Assembly (NCBI GenBank): GCA_937967345.1
Contig: CALBTN010000190.1
Coordinates: forward strand, 1 to 9,980
Direction: 5' to 3'
DNA length: 9,980 bases
Source of the DNA: an uncultured Rubrivivax sp.
GTDB taxonomy: Bacteria > Pseudomonadota > Gammaproteobacteria > Burkholderiales > Burkholderiaceae_C
Part shown: positions 1-6,470 of the stretch, in pieces
Position numbering within the stretch: position 1 is the stretch's first letter
How the letters are laid out: each line of letters opens with the position of its first letter
Notes under the pieces: model-generated
The model's input: only the letters and a program-made list of their open reading frames with translations
Told to the model about the DNA's origin: nothing
Database searches by the model: none
Position numbers and translations under genes: made by a program

Positions 1-293
1 CCCAGCTCGAGGCCGACGATGCGGTCCATCGGCTCGCCGCGCGCGGTCAGCATCAACAGCGGCAAGCGGCGCAGCCGCGGGTCAGCGCGCAGCTCGCGCG
101 TCAGCTCCAGACCGTCGCCGTCGGGCAGCATCAGGTCCAGCAGCAGCGCGTCGTAGGGCTCGCGCGCCAGGTGCTCGCGCCCGGCGCCAAGCGATGCGGC
201 GTGATCGACCTCGAAGCCGTGGCCGCGCAGGTAGCCGCCCACCATGGCGGCCAGCCGCGCGTCGTCGTCGATCAGCAGCAGCCGCTCGTTCAT
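1..293 (-). CDS. OmpR/CpxR-like response regulator, N-terminal receiver part (cut by window edge)
   Basis: This is a two-component response regulator of which 97 residues are visible; the rest lies beyond the left edge. The receiver domain starts with MNERLLLIDDD, giving the acidic pocket at D9-D11. The phospho-acceptor is D53 in LLLDLMLPD, and the conserved threonine is T83 in MLTARG. The stretch LTARGEPMDRIVGLELG resembles the same region of CpxR and other OmpR-family regulators, so a C-terminal winged-helix DNA-binding domain is expected but cannot be seen. The ATG at 293 has no clear Shine-Dalgarno sequence; a GTG three codons upstream (302) is an alternative start. The gene follows the Spy-like gene on the same strand with a 57-bp gap, so the two are probably one transcript. 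A sensor kinase may follow outside the window. The family is certain; the CpxR-like label is inference from the receiver sequence and the neighbour. Confidence 0.93.
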   Translation of the reverse strand, partial: MNERLLLIDDDARLAAMVGGYLRGHGFEVDHAASLGAGREHLAREPYDALLLDLMLPDGDGLELTRELRADPRLRRLPLLMLTARGEPMDRIVGLEL

Positions 294-350
294 GCCGGCC
301 ACCGCGGCGTTGCGGCGTGCTTCATTGCGGCCCGCGCTGGCGCAGCGGGC

Positions 351-872
351 TCAGCTGCGCGGCGCGTCGATGCCGCGCCGCTCGCGCTGGTGGCGCTGCA
401 TCATGTCGCGGCGCTGCTGCATGTAGTCGGTCATCTGCTTGCGCTGCTCGGGCGTGAGCACGCGGCTGATCTCGAGCATCGCCGCGGTCATGCGCTTGCT
501 GGCGGCGTCGTGCTGGGCCATTTGCTTCTGGCGCAGATCCTCGAGCGCCTTGGCGTCGACCGTGGGCTGCGCGAACAGCGCCATCGCCTGCTGGCGCAGC
601 TCGCGCGACGACTCGCGCTGCGCGCGCATTTCGTCGCGGTTGGCCTGCAGGATCTGCTGGATCTGGGTGCGTTGCTGCGGCGTCGCATCCACCCGGTCGA
701 GCATGCGGTCGAGCATGCCGCCGAACATGCCGCCGGCCACGCTGTGCGTGGCGCTGCCATACGCGCCGTGGCCGCCGTGGCCGCCCGGCATCGCCTGCAC
801 CGAAACCGCCGCGCCCGCGGCCAGCAGCAAGCCGGCCAGTGCCGCACGGGTGGTCTTGAAACTCGTCGTCAT
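351..872 (-). CDS. Spy/CpxP-type periplasmic LTxxQ-motif protein, His/Met-rich
   Basis: This 173-residue protein is predicted to be exported. Residues 1-27 form a Sec signal peptide with a hydrophobic core (ALAGLLLAAGAAVSV) and probable cleavage after VQA. The mature part begins with a Gly/His/Met-rich segment (about 28-60, with H32, H35, H43, M49, M53, M57). The remainder is highly helical and charged, and carries the two family motifs ATPQQR (63-68) and LTPEQR (139-144). Spy/CpxP proteins are periplasmic chaperones or stress sensors that bind misfolded proteins or metals and damp a sensor kinase. The ATG at 872 is preferred because AAGGAG (880-885) sits 7 bases upstream; a GTG directly before it (875) would be too close. 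It is the first gene of an apparent operon with the response regulator. A metal-sensing role (CnrX/ZraP-like) is an alternative suggested by the His/Met residues. Confidence 0.9.
   Translation of the reverse strand: MTTSFKTTRAALAGLLLAAGAAVSVQAMPGGHGGHGAYGSATHSVAGGMFGGMLDRMLDRVDATPQQRTQIQQILQANRDEMRAQRESSRELRQQAMALFAQPTVDAKALEDLRQKQMAQHDAASKRMTAAMLEISRVLTPEQRKQMTDYMQQRRDMMQRHQRERRGIDAPRS
695..718 (-). repeat. Perfect 12-bp tandem duplication inside the Spy-like gene
   Basis: The 12-mer ggtcgagcatgc occurs twice head to tail, followed by a related unit, cgccgaacatgc (719-730). On the coding strand it encodes MLDR twice, in the Met-rich linker before the helical domain. The unit length is a multiple of three, so the frame is kept. 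Confidence 0.9.
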
Positions 873-879
873 CACATCG

Positions 880-885
880 CTCCTT
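880..885 (-). promoter_or_regulatory. Shine-Dalgarno site of the Spy-like gene
   Basis: AAGGAG on the minus strand lies 7 bases before the ATG at 872. It decides between that ATG and the adjacent upstream GTG at 875. Confidence 0.75.
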
Positions 886-946
886 CATGGGCATTGTCGA
901 TGGCTGGCATCTTGGCGCGGCGCTGTAGTGCGGTGGTGCACGCTGC

Positions 947-961
947 GTAAAGTAGTGTGAA
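947..961. promoter_or_regulatory. CpxR-box-like direct repeat
   Basis: The plus strand reads GTAAA-GTAGT-GTGAA. This differs by one base from the CpxR consensus GTAAA-N5-GTAAA described in enterobacteria. It lies 75-89 bp upstream of the Spy-like ATG, between that gene and the divergent chemotaxis gene. A weak minus-strand -10 (TACAGC, 922-927) would put the box over the -35 region. Seeing the motif is direct; its use by the neighbouring regulator is inference. Confidence 0.45.
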
Positions 962-1009
962 CCCGCCGGCGCGGCGCGGGCTGCGCGGCAGTGTGCGCCA
1001 AGCCACGAT

Positions 1010-1031
1010 CAGGCCGCGCTCAGGCCGCGCT
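1010..1031 (+). repeat. 11-bp tandem duplication upstream of the chemotaxis gene
   Basis: caggccgcgct is repeated twice without a break, and a degenerate third copy (caagccgca) follows to 1040. It lies in the divergent region before the probable start of the chemotaxis receptor gene. No function is apparent. Confidence 0.85.
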
Positions 1032-1134
1032 CAAGCCGCACCACCGATCGGCCGAAATTGCGGCGGGCACCTACGCCGCCGGCGCTTGCCGCAGCCTGCC
1101 CGTGATCGCCCGCCTCGCCCCGACCGCCTTGCCG

Positions 1135-2703
1135 ATGCCTTCGATGTCCGCCGCCCTGCCCGCCGCCGCGCCCCCCGAGCTGCCCGCTGAACTGCCCGGC
1201 ACCACAGCCGATGGCAGCGCCGCGCCGCGCGCCGGCTTCTTCGCCCACCACGGCATCTGGGCGCCCGGCGTGCGGCTGTTTCGAGGCATCGGCTTCACCG
1301 CCAAGGCCACGATCATCTCGCTGGCCTTCATGCTGCCGATGCTGGGGTTGCTCGGCTGGCTGCTGCAGGCGCAGTCGCAGCAGGCCGAGGCGATGCGCCT
1401 GCAGGCACTGCGCCAGCCGGTGGCGCTGGCCCACGCCCTGGTCGTGTGGGCCCACGCGCAGCAGCGCAGCGGCGCGCTGACCCAAGCGCAGGCGCAAGCG
1501 CTGGCGCGCCAGGGGCTGGCCGCGCTGGCCGCGCCCGGCGGCCCGTCGCTGTGGATCGGCTCCGCGCACGACGCGGCACCGCCACACGCCCCAGCGGTGG
1601 CACCCGCCGGCAAGGCGCCGCTGACCCAGTTGCAGCGCTTCGAGCCCTGGGGCTGGACGATCGGCGCCAGCGCGTCGACCGACGATCTGCAATCCGAACT
1701 GCTGCACCAACTGGCCTGGGCCGGCGGCGTGGTGGTGCTGGCCCAGTTGATCGCCGGCTACCTGTTCCTGAGCTTCTACCGCGTGATGGACGGCGGGCTG
1801 CGCGAGACGCGGCGCCACATGCGCGCGATGACCGCGGGCGACCTGACGACATCGCCGCGCGGCTGGGGCCGCGACGAGAGCGCGCAGGTGATGCAGGAGC
1901 TGGGCCGGGTGCAGGGTTCGCTGCGCGCACTGGTGCGCAGCGTGCGTCAGTGCAGCGACGGCATCGTGCTGGCCAGCGACCGCATGGCCGGCGACGCCAC
2001 CGACCTGTCGGCGCGCACCGTGCACGCGGCGGCGGCGCTGGAGCACTCCAGCGCGGCGATGGCGCGCATCGCCGCCCAGGTGGCGCAAGGGGTCACGCAC
2101 ACCGAGGAAGCCTCGAGCGTGGCGCGGCACAACGCCGAGCTGGCCGCCGACGGCGAGCGCGTGATGCGCGAGGTGGTGCAAACCATGGAAGGCATCCGCG
2201 GCGCGTCGGCGCGCATCGGCGAGATCGTCGGCACCATCGACGGCATCGCCTTCCAGACCAACATCCTGGCGCTGAACGCCGCGGTCGAGGCGGCGCGTGC
2301 CGGCGCGCAGGGCCGCGGCTTCGCGGTGGTGGCCAACGAGGTGCGCATGCTGGCGCAGCGCAGCGCAGCGGCCGCCAAGGAGATCAAGGAGCTGATCGGC
2401 GGCAGCGTCGAACAGGTGCATTCCGGCACGGTGGTGGTGCGCAAGGCCGGTGTCGCGATGCACGAGATCGTCGCCGCCTCGCAGCGCGTCAGCGAGCTGC
2501 TCGGCGCGGTGACCTGCGGCGCGCGCGAACAAAGCCGCGGCATCGACCAGGTCGGCCAGGCGGTGCAGCAGCTCGACGGCATGACCCAGCAAAACGCCGC
2601 GCTGGTCGAGCGCACCGCCGCGTCGGCCACCGGCATGCGCGAGCTGGCGCACACGCTGGCGGCCGAAGTGGCGCGCTACCGCATGCCTGCGTCGACCGCT
2701 TGA
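1135..2703 (+). CDS. Methyl-accepting chemotaxis protein (transmembrane, short Cache-like sensor)
   Basis: This is a 522-residue chemoreceptor if it starts at the ATG at 1135. It would sense a periplasmic signal and control the CheA kinase. After a cytoplasmic stretch, TM1 spans about 59-79. A periplasmic domain of about 110 residues follows and ends in FEPWGWTIGASASTDD (about 169-184), which resembles the tail of single-Cache domains. TM2 spans about 195-215 and is followed by a HAMP-like region. The signalling domain carries the diagnostic hairpin tip (373-404), including FQTNILALNAAVEAARAG and GRGFAVVANEVR. There is no C-terminal NWETF-type pentapeptide for CheR docking; the protein ends in RMPASTA. 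The start is uncertain: ATG 1135, ATG 1144, GTG 1102 and GTG 991 are in frame, and none has a good ribosome-binding site. No che genes are nearby, so the ligand and pathway are unknown. Confidence 0.92.
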   Translation: MPSMSAALPAAAPPELPAELPGTTADGSAAPRAGFFAHHGIWAPGVRLFRGIGFTAKATIISLAFMLPMLGLLGWLLQAQSQQAEAMRLQALRQPVALAHALVVWAHAQQRSGALTQAQAQALARQGLAALAAPGGPSLWIGSAHDAAPPHAPAVAPAGKAPLTQLQRFEPWGWTIGASASTDDLQSELLHQLAWAGGVVVLAQLIAGYLFLSFYRVMDGGLRETRRHMRAMTAGDLTTSPRGWGRDESAQVMQELGRVQGSLRALVRSVRQCSDGIVLASDRMAGDATDLSARTVHAAAALEHSSAAMARIAAQVAQGVTHTEEASSVARHNAELAADGERVMREVVQTMEGIRGASARIGEIVGTIDGIAFQTNILALNAAVEAARAGAQGRGFAVVANEVRMLAQRSAAAAKEIKELIGGSVEQVHSGTVVVRKAGVAMHEIVAASQRVSELLGAVTCGAREQSRGIDQVGQAVQQLDGMTQQNAALVERTAASATGMRELAHTLAAEVARYRMPASTA

Positions 2704-3392
2704 AATCCGTCGCGCGGCAGCACCCAGCCGCGCAGCCGCAGGGCCAGCTGCGCGACCCCGGTACCGTTGAGCGCCGAGAACAGCGCGACGCCGGCATCGG
2801 CATGGCCGGGGCCCTCGCGCGCCAGCACCGCGGCGGCCTCGCGCAGCGCCCGCGCGGCCGCCTGCCGCGTCAGCTTGTCCGACTTGGTCAGCAGCACCAG
2901 CAGCCGCACCACGCCGCCGGCCAGCCGCGGCGCCAGCAAGTGCAGCAGCCGCAGGTCGAGCTCGGTGAACCCCAGCCGCGAGTCGAGCAGCAGCACGACC
3001 CCGTCCAGGCCGCGGCGCTGCACCAGGTACTGCGCCATCACCTCCTGCCAGCGCAGCTTCGCGGCGCGCTCGACCGCCGCATAGCCGTAGCCGGGAAGAT
3101 CGGCCAACAGCGCGTCGGGCGCGTTCTTCGGCCCCAGCGCGAACAGGTTGATGTGTTGCGTGCGTCCGGGCGTGCGCGACGCGAACGCCAGCCGCTTTTG
3201 CTGCGCCAGGCGGTTGATCGCGGTCGACTTGCCGGCGTTGCTGCGCCCGACGAACGCGATCTCGGGCAGCTCGAGCCGCGGCAGCTGGTCCAGCCGCGCG
3301 GCGGTCGTCAAGAAGCGTGCGGTATGGGTCCAGGCGAGCGCGTCGGCAGCGGCGGCGTCGGCCTGCGAGGGGGCATGGTCGGAACGGGGCAT
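2676..3392 (-). CDS. yihA: Ribosome biogenesis GTP-binding protein YihA/YsxC (EngB)
   Basis: This is an essential-type TRAFAC GTPase that helps assemble the large ribosomal subunit; it has 238 residues. The nucleotide-binding motifs are all present: G1 GRSNAGKST (49-57), G2 region with TPGRTQ (74-79), G3 DLPGYGY (98-104), G4 TKSD (169-172) and G5 SAL (206-208). The N-terminal tail is slightly longer than in E. coli, and the C-terminal tail is of normal type. The ATG at 3392 fits the family N-terminus; a GTG at 3431 is in frame but lies upstream of the putative promoter. No Shine-Dalgarno sequence precedes the ATG. The stop codon falls inside the last codons of the chemotaxis gene, so the two genes overlap tail to tail by 28 bp. 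It is divergent from cytochrome c4. Function is confident from the motifs. Confidence 0.97.
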   Translation of the reverse strand: MPRSDHAPSQADAAAADALAWTHTARFLTTAARLDQLPRLELPEIAFVGRSNAGKSTAINRLAQQKRLAFASRTPGRTQHINLFALGPKNAPDALLADLPGYGYAAVERAAKLRWQEVMAQYLVQRRGLDGVVLLLDSRLGFTELDLRLLHLLAPRLAGGVVRLLVLLTKSDKLTRQAAARALREAAAVLAREGPGHADAGVALFSALNGTGVAQLALRLRGWVLPRDGFQAVDAGMR

Positions 3393-3397
3393 CGGGC

Positions 3398-3425
3398 ATT
3401 GTAAAATCGCCGGGTTTGCATCCAA
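3398..3425 (-). promoter_or_regulatory. Putative sigma70 promoter of yihA, possibly giving a leaderless transcript
   Basis: On the minus strand TTGGAT (3425-3420) and TACAAT (3403-3398) are separated by 16 bp. The -10 matches the consensus at five of six positions and the -35 at only about three. Transcription would be expected to begin about 6-7 bases downstream, which is at or next to the ATG at 3392. Confidence 0.45.
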
Positions 3426-3442
3426 CGACACGAAGCCCGCAC

Positions 3443-4060
3443 ATGAAGTCGTCCCTGCTGCTGTTGCTTGCCCTGGCTGTTAGCGCACCGGCGCTGGCGG
3501 CCGATCCGCGTCCCGCCAGCAAGGGCGACGTCGCCAAGGGCGAGGCGATCGCCTCGCAGGTCTGCGTGGCCTGCCACACCTTCGACGGCACGCGCGGCCT
3601 GTCGGCCAACCCGATCCTGCAGGGGCAGCATCGCGAGTACCTGGTCAAGCAGCTGCAGGAGTTCAAGTCCGGCGCGCGCGACAACGCGATCATGAAGGGC
3701 TTTGCCGCGACGCTGAGCGACCAGGACATGCTCGACGTCGCCGCGTTCTATGCGTCCAAGCCCGCCACGCAGGGCGCGGCGTCCGACAAGGCCACCTTGC
3801 TGCTGGGCGAGCGCATCTACCGCGGCGGCATCGCCGACCGGCGCATCGCCGCTTGCGCCGGCTGCCACAGCCCGAACGGCGCCGGCATCCCCTCGCAGTA
3901 TCCGCGCCTGGGCGGCCAGCACGGCGAGTACGCCGAGGCGCAGCTCAACGCGTTTCGCTCCGGCTTGCGCAACAACAGCCTGCAGATGAGCGGCGTGGCC
4001 GCCAAGCTGAACGATCGCGAGATCAAGGCGCTGGCCGACTACATGGCCGGCCTGCACTGA
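3443..4060 (+). CDS. Cytochrome c4, diheme, periplasmic
   Basis: This is a 205-residue exported electron carrier with two class I cytochrome c domains. Residues 1-20 are a signal peptide ending in ALA/AD. Heme sites are CVACH (41-45) and CAGCH (138-142). Probable axial methionines are M84 (NAIMKGFAA) and M182 (LQMSGVAAKL), each in the usual place near the end of its domain. The two halves are similar in layout: GQHREYLVKQL with FKSGARDN, and GQHGEYAEAQL with FRSGLRNN, as expected for the internal duplication of cytochrome c4. In this family the protein passes electrons from the bc1 complex to terminal oxidases. The ATG at 3443 starts directly at the signal peptide, with only a weak cgaag upstream. 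It is divergent from yihA and is followed on the same strand by msrP after 114 bp. Confidence 0.95.
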   Translation: MKSSLLLLLALAVSAPALAADPRPASKGDVAKGEAIASQVCVACHTFDGTRGLSANPILQGQHREYLVKQLQEFKSGARDNAIMKGFAATLSDQDMLDVAAFYASKPATQGAASDKATLLLGERIYRGGIADRRIAACAGCHSPNGAGIPSQYPRLGGQHGEYAEAQLNAFRSGLRNNSLQMSGVAAKLNDREIKALADYMAGLH

Positions 4061-4084
4061 GCGCGCTGCACGGCAGCTTGCGCT
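4060..4084 (+). terminator. Stem-loop at the end of the cytochrome c4 gene
   Basis: AGCGC-GCTGC (4060-4069) pairs with GCAGC (4073-4077) and GCGCT (4080-4084), with an ACG loop and a TT bulge. It begins at the stop codon. No T-run follows, so it may be a weak or Rho-assisted terminator, or an mRNA 3' end stabiliser. Confidence 0.35.
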
Positions 4085-4128
4085 GAAGACCGCGCGCCCG
4101 GTGCGGCGCGCGCGCCCCCGCTAGAGTG

Positions 4129-4154
4129 ACGACGGTCTCGGCAGCGGCCGTCGT
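4129..4154 (+). other. Leader stem-loop before msrP
   Basis: ACGACGG (4129-4135) is perfectly complementary to CCGTCGT (4148-4154), with a 12-base loop. It ends 11 bases before the GGAGG ribosome-binding site of msrP (4166-4170). It could be a leader structure or part of the c4-msrP boundary; no regulator is known from the sequence. Confidence 0.3.
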
Positions 4155-4174
4155 TTGCTGTCGCGGGAGGCACC

Positions 4175-5158
<984 letters not shown>

Positions 5159-5170
5159 CCGCTTGACCAC

Positions 5171-5782
5171 TTGAACGCGCTGCTCGCGCACCGCGCGACC
5201 AAGCCGGTGCTGTTCGTGCTGGCGCTGCTGCCGTTGGCCCGGCTGCTGTACGGCGCGCTGGCCGGCGGCCTCGGGCCGAACCCGGCCGAAGCGCTGAGCC
5301 GCGGCAGCGGCGACTGGGTGCTGCGTTTCCTGTGCCTGACGCTGGCGGTGACGCCGCTGCGCCAATGGACCGGCTGCAGCGCGCTGGCGCGGCTGCGCCG
5401 CATGCTCGGGCTGTACGCGTTCTTCTACGGCGTGCTGCACCTGCTGTGCTACGCCTGGCTCGATATGGGCTTCGTGCCGGACGACATCGGGCGCGATATC
5501 GCCAAGCGGCCTTTCGTGCTGGCGGGCACGCTGGCGCTGCTGCTGATGCTGCCGTTGGCCGCCACCTCGTTCAACCGCGCGATCAAGGCGCTGGGGGCGG
5601 CGCGCTGGCGCCGGCTGCACCGGCTGGTCTACGTGATCGCGCCGCTGGGTCTGCTGCATTTCTACTGGATGCGCAGCGCCAAGCACGACTACGCCGAGGT
5701 CAACGTGTACGCCGCGGTGATCGCGTTGCTGCTCGGCTGGCGCGTGTGGCACGCGTTGCGCACGCGGCGCGCGCCAGCGTGA
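5171..5782 (+). CDS. msrQ: MsrQ heme-binding membrane subunit (YedZ)
   Basis: This is an inner-membrane b-type cytochrome of the ferric-reductase-like family that feeds electrons to MsrP; it has 203 residues. It has about five or six hydrophobic segments (roughly 13-33, 48-64, 79-98, 115-133, 152-167, 176-195). Candidate heme histidines are H90 (GVLHLLCYAW), H150 (RRLHRLVY) and H163 (LLHFYW). GLGPNPAEAL and the Arg-rich turn ARLRRMLGLYAFF are typical of the family. The start is TTG at 5171. The reading frame is closed upstream by the msrP stop at 5156, only four non-start codons lie between, and the next ATG (residue 78) is far inside the protein. No Shine-Dalgarno sequence is visible, so translation is probably coupled to msrP. 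Confidence 0.95.
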   Translation: MNALLAHRATKPVLFVLALLPLARLLYGALAGGLGPNPAEALSRGSGDWVLRFLCLTLAVTPLRQWTGCSALARLRRMLGLYAFFYGVLHLLCYAWLDMGFVPDDIGRDIAKRPFVLAGTLALLLMLPLAATSFNRAIKALGAARWRRLHRLVYVIAPLGLLHFYWMRSAKHDYAEVNVYAAVIALLLGWRVWHALRTRRAPA

Positions 5783-5791
5783 CCCACGTCA

Positions 5792-5816
5792 CGCGCGTGC
5801 GCCGGATGCACGCGCG
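5792..5816 (+). terminator. Strong stem-loop after msrQ
   Basis: CGCGCGTGC (5792-5800) is perfectly complementary to GCACGCGCG (5808-5816) around a 7-base loop, 9 bases after the msrQ stop. There is no T-tract, so it is either a non-canonical terminator or an mRNA 3' end stabiliser. Confidence 0.45.
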
Positions 5817-5930
5817 GTAACGGTCCGGGGCAGCGCCAACCCCCCAGGCGCGGGGACGCACCGGCACGCCGGCATGCCTAGCATCGGCTGCATTGTCCAA
5901 GCCCGTGCCGCGCTGCTGCCACCGTATCCG

Positions 5931-6470
5931 ATGCAACACTTTCAAGCCGATGCCGCGCGCACCGATGCGCTGATGCCCACCGCCCAGGCGATGCTGCACG
6001 ACCCGACACGCAGCGCGCTGGTCGACGCGGCGGCCGCGCTGGACCTGGCCGAACGCCGGCTGCAGCCGCTGCAGATGTGCACCGCACTGGCGCAGATGGC
6101 GCGCTGCTACCGCGCGCTGCAGGCGCTGCGGCCGGCCGAGAGCTGCTTCGACAAGGCGCTGGCCTGGGCGCAGCTGCTGGGCGCGCCCGACCAGGCGGTG
6201 GAAATCCTGTGCCAGCTGGCCGAGACCAGCTGCGCGCTGGCCGAGTTGCAAGCGCAGGGCAGACAGCCGCGGCAGGCTGCGCTGGAACGCACGCGCGACC
6301 GCGCGTTCGAAGCGGTGGCTCTGGCTGCACAAGCGTCCGACCCGCAGTGGGAAGTCAAGGTGCTGCTGCGCGTCAGCGACGTGCTCGACCGCTGCGGCGA
6401 CCACGACGACGCGGTCGAACTGCAAGCACGCGCGATGCGCCTGATGTATGGCCCGCTGCTCGGCGGCTAG
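5931..6470 (+). CDS. TPR-like all-helical protein of unknown function
   Basis: I do not recognise this gene as a named family. From the ATG at 5931 it gives 179 residues with no signal peptide or membrane segment, so it is probably cytoplasmic. The sequence is almost wholly amphipathic helix. Two stretches look like tetratricopeptide repeats: about 51-84 (TALAQMARCYRALQALRPAE and on) and about 140-173 (VLLRVSDVLDRCGDHDDAVE and on). A third, less regular one lies between them around 86-108. Such proteins usually act as protein-protein scaffolds. An in-frame ATG at 5874 would add 19 residues, but no Shine-Dalgarno sequence supports either start; the shorter form begins nearer the folded part. 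It converges on ilvA and shares the CTAG stop with it. Third-position GC is as high as in its neighbours, which supports it being real. Confidence 0.75.
   Translation: MQHFQADAARTDALMPTAQAMLHDPTRSALVDAAAALDLAERRLQPLQMCTALAQMARCYRALQALRPAESCFDKALAWAQLLGAPDQAVEILCQLAETSCALAELQAQGRQPRQAALERTRDRAFEAVALAAQASDPQWEVKVLLRVSDVLDRCGDHDDAVELQARAMRLMYGPLLGG

Noticed and set aside
171..950. 259-codon plus-strand frame over the left operon
   Set aside because: It is antisense to the response regulator and the Spy-like gene, which carry clear family motifs on the minus strand. Its translation has no recognisable domain.
3402..3407. TAAAAT as a -10 element for cytochrome c4 on the plus strand
   Set aside because: The hexamer fits, but no -35 lies at a proper distance upstream and the site overlaps the better minus-strand -10. 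I could not support it as a separate promoter.
1009..3729. 906-codon open frame on the minus strand
   Set aside because: It runs antisense through the chemoreceptor and cytochrome c4 and out of frame through yihA, and its translation is Arg/Ala/His/Gly-rich without domains. Long shadow frames are expected in DNA this rich in GC.
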